Origin: Promethearchaeota archaeon Loki_b32 | GTDB lineage: Archaea; Asgardarchaeota; Lokiarchaeia; Sigyniarchaeales; SOKP01 | Length of the DNA: 64,000 bases | Reading direction: 5' to 3' | Assembly (NCBI GenBank): GCA_005223125.1 | Contig: NJBH01000007.1 | Location: 85,097-149,096, forward strand | Shown: positions 38,878 to 46,830 of the stretch, in pieces | How positions within the stretch are numbered: the first letter of the stretch is position 1 | Layout: the number at the start of each line of letters is the position of its first letter | Made by a program: the position numbers and the translations under genes | The notes under the pieces: generated by a model | The model's input: only the letters and a program-made list of their open reading frames with translations | Told to the model about the DNA's origin: nothing | The model's database searches: none

Positions 38878-40602
38878 GTGATTGAAGTGAAAACAGAAGT
38901 TTATATTAATAAGATCATTGAAGATACTGGTTTAACGCGAAAAGAAATTCAAAACTTAGTTGGAGATAAGAAAAATGAATTAAAAGGTTTAATATCTGAC
39001 GAAGGTGCTTTATTTATTATAGCAAAAGAATTAGGAGTTGATATAAAAAGTGAAAATAAAGAACTTTTAAAAGATATTGAAATATCTATTACTGATATTA
39101 CTCAAAATATGAAAAATTTGACTTTATTTGGTAGGATCAAAGAAATCTATAATACTAATAACTTTAAAAAAAATGATGGAACAAATGGATTTGTTGGTTC
39201 TTTTCTGTTGCAGGATAGTACTGGAGATGCTCGGATTGTACTTTGGGATGATCAAGTAAAGATTTTTAATGAACCTAATTTTGAAAACAATGAACTTGTT
39301 AAAATTATTAATGGTAATGCAAAAAAGGGAAGATATGGAGATATCGAGATACATGTGGGAAGATACGGAAAGGTTATATTGTCTCCTGACGATGTAGACT
39401 ATAAGAAATATCCCAAAATTTCATTTAAATCGATTAATATAAATGATATTAATTTAAATCTAAAATCGATCTCGTTAGAAGGAAAAATAATTCAAATATC
39501 CCCAATAACGGAATTTATCAAAAAAGATGGTGGATCTGGAAGAGTAAAATCTTTAACATTATTAGACTCTACAGGATCAATAAGAATTACATTTTGGAAT
39601 GAAGATACAAAAAAATTAAAAACATTAGAAGTCAATGATGTCATATCAATTACTAATTTAAATCCTCGATTGAGCACTTTGGATAATAGAACTATTGATC
39701 TGACAGCAAATAAAAACACAATTATGACAAAGAAAAAAATTGAGCTCGATATTAAAGGAGAATTTATAAAAGACATAAAAAGTCTTCAGAAAAATAAAGG
39801 AGTTGTTTCCTTTGAAGGAATTATAACTTCAGTTGATAATTTAAAAACAATATCCTTAAAATCTGGTGAAGACGTTTCTTTATTAGGATTAATAGTAAGT
39901 GATGATACCGATGGTATTCGAATCACATTATGGAGGGATAATGCAGAAGAATATTCAAAATTATTAAATGCAGGACATGGATTATCGTTAAAGAATGTAC
40001 TAGTAAAATACAGTAATTTTTCCAATAGAAATGAAATCTCTTTAATTAAGGAGTCAATACTCGAGTTAAAAGACCTAGAAATTAAAAATCTTAAGAGTAT
40101 TAATTTCACTAAACAAGAGAATGTTGCAAGTTTTTCTGGTAATTATATCAAAATCGAAAAAATTAAAACATCAGGTCCCATCGAAATAAAAGGATTTATT
40201 GCAAAAGATCTTAATAATATAACTATTTATGAAGCATGCAATAACTGTTATAAGAAAGTTGAAAATTGCACATGTGGGAAAGGTGATAATACTGAATTTA
40301 GGATGATTCTTAATCTTATAATTGATGACGGAACTGGAACTATTAGAACTACATTTATAGGAAACCAAGCAGAGAAATTAATAGGAATAGAAACTGCTAA
40401 AGTAGTACAACTAAAAGAAACCCCAGAATTTGAGAAATTTTTAGAAAAGAAATCATCCGAGTTTTTAGGGAAAGATATTGTTATCAAAGGTAGAGCTAAA
40501 TTCAGTGATTTTTCAGAACAATTTGAGATATCTGTATATGATTTCAAAGATATTAATATTAATGATGAATTAGAACGAGTAATGAACAAGATTGAAATCT
40601 AA
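38878..40602 (+). CDS. Replication protein A, large subunit-like (multiple OB-folds, zinc motif)
   Basis: A 574-residue single-stranded-DNA-binding protein. Repeated OB-fold units can be seen at about residues 75-175, 185-275, 300-390 and 415-530; the shared pattern is a strand, then a DSTGDARIVLWDDQ-like core (also LLDSTGSIRITFWNED, VSDDTDGIRITLWRDN, IDDGTGTIRTTFIGNQ). The last OB contains a zinc motif CNNCYKKVENCTC, as in RPA70. This is the large RPA of archaea. The start is GTG, with no in-frame ATG before the helix EVYINKIIEDTGLTRKEIQ. It could pair with the RPA32-like protein at 18018-18758. A separate 216-base AT-rich gap precedes it. Confidence 0.85.
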   Translation: MIEVKTEVYINKIIEDTGLTRKEIQNLVGDKKNELKGLISDEGALFIIAKELGVDIKSENKELLKDIEISITDITQNMKNLTLFGRIKEIYNTNNFKKNDGTNGFVGSFLLQDSTGDARIVLWDDQVKIFNEPNFENNELVKIINGNAKKGRYGDIEIHVGRYGKVILSPDDVDYKKYPKISFKSININDINLNLKSISLEGKIIQISPITEFIKKDGGSGRVKSLTLLDSTGSIRITFWNEDTKKLKTLEVNDVISITNLNPRLSTLDNRTIDLTANKNTIMTKKKIELDIKGEFIKDIKSLQKNKGVVSFEGIITSVDNLKTISLKSGEDVSLLGLIVSDDTDGIRITLWRDNAEEYSKLLNAGHGLSLKNVLVKYSNFSNRNEISLIKESILELKDLEIKNLKSINFTKQENVASFSGNYIKIEKIKTSGPIEIKGFIAKDLNNITIYEACNNCYKKVENCTCGKGDNTEFRMILNLIIDDGTGTIRTTFIGNQAEKLIGIETAKVVQLKETPEFEKFLEKKSSEFLGKDIVIKGRAKFSDFSEQFEISVYDFKDININDELERVMNKIEI

Positions 40603-40688
40603 TTTATGCAGATTTCCTAAATTATCTTCTATTATATAATTTAAATATCTTTAAATAGATGCTTATTCTAATTATATTTAGTATAAAC

Positions 40689-41630
40689 ATGAATAATGTA
40701 GATATTGTTGGTTTAGGAGAGGTTGTGGTAGATTGGGTTACAGAGATACCTAATTTTCCTAAGCCAGATGAGAAGATTAATGCTATTTCCGAAAACTATT
40801 TCTCTGGAGGTGGAACACCCAATTATCTAGTTGATGTAGCGCGTCTTGGAGTTTCTTGCGGATTTATTGGGGCTGTTGGGGATGACCCATACGGAGATTT
40901 TTTAATAGAAGATTTTAGAAACGAAAAAGTAGATACAAAATTTACTTTAAAAAGAAAAGGAAAGAAAACACCAGTGAATTTTATTTTTGTAGTAAAAGGA
41001 GAAAAAACAATAATACAATCTCCCCATATGTTAACAACCAAATTAGATCTTACAGATTTGGAAGAAACTTATATTTCTAAATCTAAAGTTCTGCATACAA
41101 CATTGATCCACCCTAAATTATCAGAAAGAGCAATTAAATTAGCATTAGAATATGGTGTTAAAATTAGTATTGACTTGGAATCTCAGATCGCTCAACAAGG
41201 CTGGAATAATTTAAAAAAAATGTTACTAAACGCAGATATTTTAATTCCTAACAAGGAAGGCCCTAAAATGATAACAAAATGTAAAAATTCTAAGGATGCT
41301 GCTAAAAAATTAGTTGAATACGGGATCCCAATTGTAATAATTACATTAGGAAATAAAGGAGCTTTGGTTACTACTGAAGAATTTCAAAAGGAAATTCCTG
41401 CTTATAACTCTGAGAATATTGTTGATACAACAGGGGCAGGAGATGCTTTTAATGGTGCGTTTTCAGTTGCCTATTGGATTAAGAATTGGACTTTAGAAAA
41501 ATCTATCAAGTTTGCAAACGGAGCAGCAGCACTAAAAATCCAAAAATTAGGCGCTAGAACCGGTATGCCTAATGAAGCGAAACTATTACAGTTTTTAAAG
41601 GAGAATGGAGAAATAAATTTGTTTAATTGA
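40689..41630 (+). CDS. PfkB/ribokinase-family sugar kinase
   Basis: A PfkB-family kinase of 313 residues from the ATG at 40689. The signature 1 region is SGGGTPNYLVDVARLGVSCG, followed by FIGAVGDDPYGDFL; signature 2 is NIVDTTGAGDAFNGAFSVAY with the catalytic Asp in GAGD. The substrate, a sugar or nucleoside, is not clear from sequence. An ATG at 40659 is in frame but adds ten hydrophobic residues that relatives do not have. It follows the RPA gene after about 85 bases. Confidence 0.85.
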   Translation: MNNVDIVGLGEVVVDWVTEIPNFPKPDEKINAISENYFSGGGTPNYLVDVARLGVSCGFIGAVGDDPYGDFLIEDFRNEKVDTKFTLKRKGKKTPVNFIFVVKGEKTIIQSPHMLTTKLDLTDLEETYISKSKVLHTTLIHPKLSERAIKLALEYGVKISIDLESQIAQQGWNNLKKMLLNADILIPNKEGPKMITKCKNSKDAAKKLVEYGIPIVIITLGNKGALVTTEEFQKEIPAYNSENIVDTTGAGDAFNGAFSVAYWIKNWTLEKSIKFANGAAALKIQKLGARTGMPNEAKLLQFLKENGEINLFN

Positions 41631-41645
41631 ACATATTTTAGATTT

Positions 41646-42086
41646 TTATTGAGATATTATACAGATACTACTGTAATTTTGTGTATTCTCTAAAATATCA
41701 TTATAGGTTTCTAAAATGTTCTTTCCTTTAGTATCTTTGAGGTGAGTATTAAAAGGCCAAACTCCTATGATGATATCTCCTAATTTCTTAATATTACCTA
41801 TCAAATACCCCCTTTTTTCCTCATCTGGTTTAAGTGAAAACAAGATTACCAGATAATAATTATATGTATAATCAACCAACGGATTTCCAATGATGAGAAC
41901 TTCTTCAATATTTTGAAAATTTAATATATCTTGATTTGTTTCGCTTAATTTTTTCAATTCTAAAATAGACTTTGCAGAAATGGATAAAGGTTTTTCAAAA
42001 TTTAGATTTTTAAAACTTAAAGTAAGGTTTTTATTTTCAAATCGCTCCTGTGCTTTAAAAATTACTTTAAAAATAATAGAATCCAT
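41646..42086 (-). CDS. Hypothetical protein, 146 residues
   Basis: Not recognised. The N-terminal half has the beta pattern of SIIFKVIFKAQERF and NLTLSFKNLNFEKPL; the middle has VLIIGNPLVDYTYNYYLVIL, and IIIGVWPFNTHLKD follows. No Cys motifs, signal or membrane helices. Codon use resembles its neighbours. It converges with the PfkB gene and lies downstream of aIF1 on the same strand (104 bases apart). Confidence 0.5.
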   Translation of the reverse strand: MDSIIFKVIFKAQERFENKNLTLSFKNLNFEKPLSISAKSILELKKLSETNQDILNFQNIEEVLIIGNPLVDYTYNYYLVILFSLKPDEEKRGYLIGNIKKLGDIIIGVWPFNTHLKDTKGKNILETYNDILENTQNYSSICIISQ

Positions 42087-42189
42087 AAAAATTATTTTAG
42101 TTAAATTAATTTATTAATTTATCAAATACAGTAGTTTTCCAACTTTTTTTAAGGTATATCTTTCGATAGTTATACAATTTCAATGATTA

Positions 42190-42504
42190 TTATTGGATAA
42201 GAATATTTTCTTCAGGGAATCCTAGGTCGATTAAGAACTTTTTCATTTTAAAACGATGATCTCCTTGAAGTTCAACTTCATTATTTCTTACAGTTCCTCC
42301 AGAAGCACACTTTTTTTTTGCTTTTGTCAATATATTCTTTAGATTTACATCGAAATTACCAACGAATGTAATAACAGTAACAACACGCCCCCATTTCCTT
42401 CTATCATTAGAAATTACTATTTGTTGTTCATCGGCACTTAAACTATCACATATACATAGTTCTTTTGGAAAACTACATATAGGACAAATGTCGTCGTTTT
42501 TAAT
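42190..42504 (-). CDS. Translation initiation factor aIF1 (SUI1) with apparent AUU start
   Basis: A 104-residue protein of the eIF1/SUI1 family, which checks start-codon choice on the small subunit. The N-terminus has the archaeal zinc pair sets CPICSFPKELCIC; the core has RRKWGRVVTVITFVG, CASGGTVRNNEVELQGDHRF and a tail DLGFPEENILIQ. No ATG, GTG or TTG is available: the frame closes upstream with TAA at 42511-42513, and the only codons between this and the Cys pair are GAG, AGT, ATT, AAA, AAC, GAC, GAC, ATT. The ATT at 42504 is placed where relatives start, so AUU is the likely start. TATA-like runs lie near 42573-42582 and 42533-42543. Confidence 0.8.
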   Translation of the reverse strand: MKNDDICPICSFPKELCICDSLSADEQQIVISNDRRKWGRVVTVITFVGNFDVNLKNILTKAKKKCASGGTVRNNEVELQGDHRFKMKKFLIDLGFPEENILIQ

Positions 42505-42876
42505 ACTCTCTTATCACAACCTTTATTGTAAATCTTTTAAAAATTTAGATCTAAAAAATAATAGAATTAAATCTTATAAAAATCTTTTTTATTTTGGAAA
42601 TAAACTTTTATAAAAATAATACTTTTTCAATTTGCTAGTTTCTTCATTGCAAAGTTATAGGATTTCAAAACCTTAAATTACGGTAAATGGAAATTTAATG
42701 ACTTAAATGAAAGTTTTTCTTAATTACTAATTTCTATCAAATTTAAATTAGTTTTTAGCCTATATTTTCCAAAATTTAGAATTGACCTTCCTAAACAAAA
42801 AATATTTAAAGAAAAATTTTTATTATTTATCAATAAGCTTATTCTTTATGTTAGAATTTTTATGTGATTCATTAAA
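42505..42876. other. Divergent intergenic region, 372 bases
   Basis: Very AT-rich DNA between aIF1 (minus) and the Ras-like GTPase (plus). It carries two TATA-like runs for aIF1 and must hold the GTPase promoter, for which aaatatttaaag near 42800 is a candidate. No open frame of protein quality or RNA gene was recognised. Confidence 0.4.
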
Positions 42877-43404
42877 ATGCAGAGCTCATGGATTTTTAAA
42901 GTAATTGTCGCGGGTGCAGGCGGTGTAGGAAAAACTGCGATGATTACGAGGTATTGTACGGGAAAATTCGAGGAGGGTTATAAAATGACAATTGGAGCAG
43001 GATTTCATACAAAATCTGAAGTGCTCGATACTGGAGAAGCCGTTAAAATGCAACTATGGGATTTTGCTGGCGAAAAACGATTCCGAGAACTCTTACCAGA
43101 TTATTGTAAAGGTGCTAGTGGGGGTTTTATATGTTTTGATATTAGTGATTATGATACTTTTAGAGAAATACCTGAATGGTTAAAGATTATTCGTCAAAAA
43201 GCCGGTTTTGTCCCCATCATTCTTATGGGAATGAAATGGGATCTTTCAGATCATGAAGTTGACTTTAATATCGCAAATGATTATGCTGCTAATGCAAAAT
43301 GTAATCAATGTGTATTCTGCTCCTCAAAAGATGATATAAATATAAATGAATCTTTTCAAGCTATGTCAAAATGGCTGATTTATTACGCCGCTCAATCTGA
43401 TTGA
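42877..43404 (+). CDS. Ras-superfamily small GTPase with altered G4 motif
   Basis: A 175-residue small GTPase, close to Rab/Ras in layout. G1 is GAGGVGKT at residues 13-20, the switch-I Thr is at about 38, G3 is DFAGE at 62-66, and G5 is CSSK near 148-151. G4 reads MKWD (119-122) where Ras-type proteins have NKxD; the missing Asn may weaken guanine specificity. No prenylation Cys box at the C-terminus (ends AAQSD), so it is soluble or attached through a partner. Such GTPases are numerous in Asgard archaea, probably working with roadblock proteins as at 56634-57632. Confidence 0.9.
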   Translation: MQSSWIFKVIVAGAGGVGKTAMITRYCTGKFEEGYKMTIGAGFHTKSEVLDTGEAVKMQLWDFAGEKRFRELLPDYCKGASGGFICFDISDYDTFREIPEWLKIIRQKAGFVPIILMGMKWDLSDHEVDFNIANDYAANAKCNQCVFCSSKDDININESFQAMSKWLIYYAAQSD

Positions 43405-43518
43405 TTCAAATTTTAAAGAATCATTTTTATAAAAATAATTAAATACCCTTTAAATAATAGGTAAAAGCTAAATATTATATTAAATAAAATAATATATCAA
43501 TAAAAACATCATAAATCT

Positions 43519-43622
43519 GCCTCGGTAGCTCAGCTAGGTAGAGCACCCGGCTGTTAACTGGGCGGTCGCATGTTCGATTTTCCATCTAAATTATAGGTGC
43601 TACGGAATCCATGCCCGGGGCG
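43519..43622 (+). tRNA. tRNA-Asn (GUU) with T-loop intron
   Basis: Acceptor GCCTCGG/CCGGGGC, D-arm with AGCTCAGCTAGGTAGAGC, anticodon stem CCCGG/CTGGG with loop CTGTTAA (anticodon 43553-43555), T-stem GCATG/CATGC, discriminator G. A 30-base insertion (about 43578-43607) interrupts the T-loop after TTCGA. Without it the T-loop closes as TTCGATC. No CCA is encoded. Intron edges can shift by one or two bases. Confidence 0.85.
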
Positions 43623-43721
43623 CATTTTCCTATCTAAATTTAAAACTTTCAATATTTTTCTCAAATTATATTGTAATATAGTATAATAGGCTTCTACTAT
43701 TCTGATTCAACATTATTGTTA

Positions 43722-44378
43722 CTATTTGTCCTTAGATATTAAATCTGGATATATGGGTTCAAATTTTGAAGTAAATATTTTCGGATTCTGCCAGATCTTA
43801 TCCTGCTCATTCCATTCAAGATTTTTTAATGGGTTGTAAGAATCTAAAAAAGCTAAACCTCCGTAAATGGATTTGATTAGATTTTTGCCATCGACCAGGT
43901 CATTCAATATTAAATAGTCTTTAATCTCTAAATATTCGAATAATAAATCAAATAAACGTATAAATTCACTGATTTCACACTTAGGAAAATAGATCTTGAT
44001 CATTAACCCATTTTGGAATTTTACTTCTTGTTCAAATCCGTAAATGAAATATTCTCCTTCAGTTTCATAGACAAACGCGAAATTAAAAAAGCTGAATATT
44101 TTAACCAGTGTATTATTCAGTTCTGATTTTAAATTCGGAATAATAATGTAGACTTTATCGTGAAGATCCAAGTTTTTTAAAGACAAATATGGAAAAATTA
44201 AGCCCTTTTCTAATAGATTGATGATGTGATTCACAGCTCTTGCTTTTTTAGTTCCTAAAAACGACTTTATATCAATGGAACGCCAATTATAAATATTAGA
44301 GAGAGATTCAAACTCAGGTGAATCTGGTCCAAAATATGATGAAATAAAATCATCTGTTGAATTAAGACATTCATTTAC
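43722..44378 (-). pseudogene. 5'-truncated gene of unknown family (minus strand)
   Basis: The frame is open from 44378 down to the stop at 43722 (218 residues) but has no ATG at its upstream end; a TGA lies at 44379-44381. A GTG at 44234 would give a 170-residue version, but the residues before it (GPDSPEFESLSNIYNWRSID, then IKSFLGTKKARAVNHIINLL) look like real protein, so the gene appears to have lost its start. The middle has VYIIIPNLKSELNNTLVKIF and the C-terminus has NPLKNLEWNEQDKIW. No family recognised. It meets a second truncated gene, head to head, near 44290-44390. Confidence 0.5.
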
Positions 44379-44940
44379 TCATGGAATAGAGAAGGAAGGT
44401 CTTAGTCAAATTACATTTAAATTAGATATAAAACAAAATTCAGGGGATATAATTGTTGGAGAGAAAAAATTAGAAAAAATTATTTCAGATTATAAAAAAT
44501 CCACTGACCAATTTTATAAATGGTTTTTCGAGGAGATTCAAACATACTATACAGAAGACATTAAACAAACCAATCTACTCATTAGAGAGGATAATAAAAG
44601 ATTTGGAATGTCAACTGATAAGACCGAGTCTAAAAAAGAAGTTGTTTGCTGGAAGTGTAAAAAACAATTATTATCAAATAAAAAATTAGGTATTTTGGAT
44701 GAAAACAATAATTTACTCGGTTATATATGTGATAAATGTAAGGAACAATATATTAAAAATATAACACAAAAATTAAAATGTTCCAAATGTGAAAACCTAT
44801 TGGCGGATTTGGAGATGACAGGTTACCCATTATTTAAAAAAAATCAAGTAATTGCAGAATTGTTTTATAAATGCAATAAATATGGTTATGAGGGTAATAT
44901 AAGTTTAAAAATTGGAATGAGAGAGTTTAGATTTAAATGA
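44293..44940 (+). pseudogene. 5'-truncated zinc-ribbon gene, in-frame TAA near its start
   Basis: The frame runs from 44293 to the stop at 44940 (215 residues) with no start codon before the Met at 44608. An ATG at 44275 is in frame but is followed after five codons by TAA (44290-44292). The C-terminal part (from 44608) has two zinc ribbons: CWKCKKQLL with ICDKCKEQ, and KCSKCENLLADLE with YKCNKYGYEG. The upstream part (GPKYDEIKSSVELRHSFTHG) may be real or antisense to the neighbour. If only the part from 44608 is made, it is a 110-residue zinc protein. Confidence 0.45.
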
Positions 44941-45020
44941 GCTAATTTGAGATAATAATAAATTCTCTAAAATCTAACTAGTCTAATACTTCAAATTATT
45001 TCCTTGAAAACTTTGGATCA

Positions 45021-45164
45021 CTAACGATGGTCCCGTTCATATATAAATCCCATACCACAATTAGGGCAATTACCCCTAAAACTATTTGAACCTGGTAGTG
45101 GATTCCAGCCAATTTTAACATGGCAAACAGGACAGTCAATGTTTCCGGGTGTTGATGCAGGCAT
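45021..45164 (-). CDS. Mini zinc-ribbon protein, 47 residues
   Basis: A very short frame with C-x2-C (CPVCHVKIGW) and a second pair (CPNCGMGFIYERD), a compact single zinc ribbon. Starts with ATG and ends with TAG. Not recognised as a named family. Such mini-ribbons recur around here. It was read directly from the sequence and could be a real small gene; the Cys spacing argues for it. Confidence 0.55.
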   Translation of the reverse strand: MPASTPGNIDCPVCHVKIGWNPLPGSNSFRGNCPNCGMGFIYERDHR

Positions 45165-45267
45165 TGATTAACTCCTTTATATGATTAATTAATGCTTTTA
45201 ATTTTATTTAAAATGATATGTCTTTTAATTTTTTGATTTATAAATCAAGAGAAATATTTTACTTCAT

Positions 45268-45504
45268 CTAAGGATATGTGTCTTGTCCTTCAATGTAATG
45301 TACTTCTCCAGTTTCTTGATTTCTTTCTAAAAAACGTATATTTTCTTTATTACAATCAGTCAATCTACCACATTGGGAACAACTCACCCTATTACCAATT
45401 AATAGAGAAGTATCATAAGACGTTACATTTCCAAAACCTATAGGGGATCTAAACCAGTTTTCACAATGAAGGCATCTTACCTCAATATTTATTTCTCTTG
45501 TCAT
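45268..45504 (-). CDS. Zinc-ribbon protein, 78 residues
   Basis: The frame is open further upstream, but the ATG at 45504 (MTREINIEVRC) fits best, because the residues before it are hydrophobic noise. It has CLHCENWFRSP and, later, CSQCGRLTDCN, four Cys for one zinc, and an acidic C-terminus. No family. It lies between another mini-ribbon and the dprA gene. Confidence 0.55.
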   Translation of the reverse strand: MTREINIEVRCLHCENWFRSPIGFGNVTSYDTSLLIGNRVSCSQCGRLTDCNKENIRFLERNQETGEVHYIEGQDTYP

Positions 45505-45804
45505 ATGTGATATAATGTTTGTGAATAATTTAAACTTAATATTAAAGAAAAGATAATGTAAAGAAAAGACATGTACCAGCATGTTCTTGAGTATTATTTT
45601 TCTTTTTTCTTTTATTATTTATTTATCTTGAGCTCAGATTTTATCATTGTCAAAAAAAGAATTTTTTGATCTTTAAATACAAAAATTGAAATTAGAAAGA
45701 AAAGATTTAAAATTTTCAATGTTTTAAAATACTCTAGTATTAAAATAATTTAAAAAATCTATTGTCCGTTACATATTTTATATTTCATTAAATACTCTAT
45801 AAGT
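45505..45804. other. Intergenic, no gene seen
   Basis: About 300 AT-rich bases between the zinc-ribbon gene and dprA. T-rich and A-rich runs are frequent. It should hold the divergent promoters. Nothing else was recognised. Confidence 0.35.
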
Positions 45805-46818
45805 GTGCTAATATTGGAGGATTCTTTAGTTGATTACATCTTTTTAAGTAGAGAGGTCCCTCTTTCACTATCAATTCTTAGATTCATCAAAGAAAATAAT
45901 TTTCCTTATACTGAAATATTACGATTTTCAGAAAATCAGTTCAAATCATTCTTACAAAGTTTAAAAGATAATTACAAAATTCAGATTAAGAATATTGAAA
46001 AGAAAATATCAAACTTTAACACAAAAAACAATAAAAATACATTCGATAGAATTGAAAAGGAAATTGAGATCTGTAAACAGAATAGTATAAACTGCCTAAG
46101 TTATTTCAACAATAACTACCCTCAATTGTTAAAAAGAATTAAACTTCCTCCGAAATTAGTTTTTATTAAAGGATCCATTCAACTCCATGATGAAAAGGCT
46201 GTTGCGATCATAGGTACAAGGAACCCAACTCCATATGGTGCAGAGATGGCAAAACAAATCGCAAAAAGATTGAGTAAATTAGGTTTCACCATAATCAGTG
46301 GTTTTGCACGAGGTATTGATACAATTGCCATTAAAAGTGCTCTTGACAATGGCGGAAGGGCAATTGGAATCATTGCTTCAGGTATCTTGAACTTGTACCC
46401 GAAAGAAAATGAAACCTTGGTTAAAAGATTAGTTAGCAATGGAGCATTGATATCAGAAAGATTTCCATCAAGAAGTGTTACAAAAAATGCATTACAAATA
46501 CGAAATCGTATAACAAGTGGTTTAGCTTTAGGAAATATTTTTGTAGAGGGAAATAGATTTAGTGGATCTAAATGGCAATTGAGATATGGAAAGGAACAAG
46601 GAAGAATTTCAATAGCAGTGAAACCTATTGGAGACTATGAACAGGCTCATGTCCCCAACTTGGTCATAAATCAAGAACGTGGACCAGTGATATCTGATAT
46701 TGACGATGTTGATTATATAGCAGAAATATTGATGAATGAACTTGCAGAAAGGAAGAATTTGATATCTGAAAAGGATCGAATTATATCAAAGCAAACAAAC
46801 CTTTTTAAATTTGGTTAA
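45805..46818 (+). CDS. dprA: DprA/Smf family DNA-processing protein
   Basis: A 337-residue DprA. The N-terminal third is helical; the Rossmann core begins near residue 100 with NCLSYFNNNYPQLLKRIKLP, then VAIIGTRNPTPYGAEMAKQI, SGFARGIDTIAIKSALDNGG and the LISERFPSR segment. In bacteria DprA loads RecA on incoming single-stranded DNA during natural transformation and protects it. A ComF-type gene follows within 12 bases, so the pair behaves as one operon. The start is GTG; the Rossmann core is complete. No other uptake gene is in the window. Confidence 0.88.
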   Translation: MLILEDSLVDYIFLSREVPLSLSILRFIKENNFPYTEILRFSENQFKSFLQSLKDNYKIQIKNIEKKISNFNTKNNKNTFDRIEKEIEICKQNSINCLSYFNNNYPQLLKRIKLPPKLVFIKGSIQLHDEKAVAIIGTRNPTPYGAEMAKQIAKRLSKLGFTIISGFARGIDTIAIKSALDNGGRAIGIIASGILNLYPKENETLVKRLVSNGALISERFPSRSVTKNALQIRNRITSGLALGNIFVEGNRFSGSKWQLRYGKEQGRISIAVKPIGDYEQAHVPNLVINQERGPVISDIDDVDYIAEILMNELAERKNLISEKDRIISKQTNLFKFG

Positions 46819-46830
46819 TAATTTCATTAC

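Noticed and set aside
39124..40589. Open frames opposite to the large RPA gene
   Set aside because: Antisense shadows; low-complexity Phe/Ile/Ser-rich translations.
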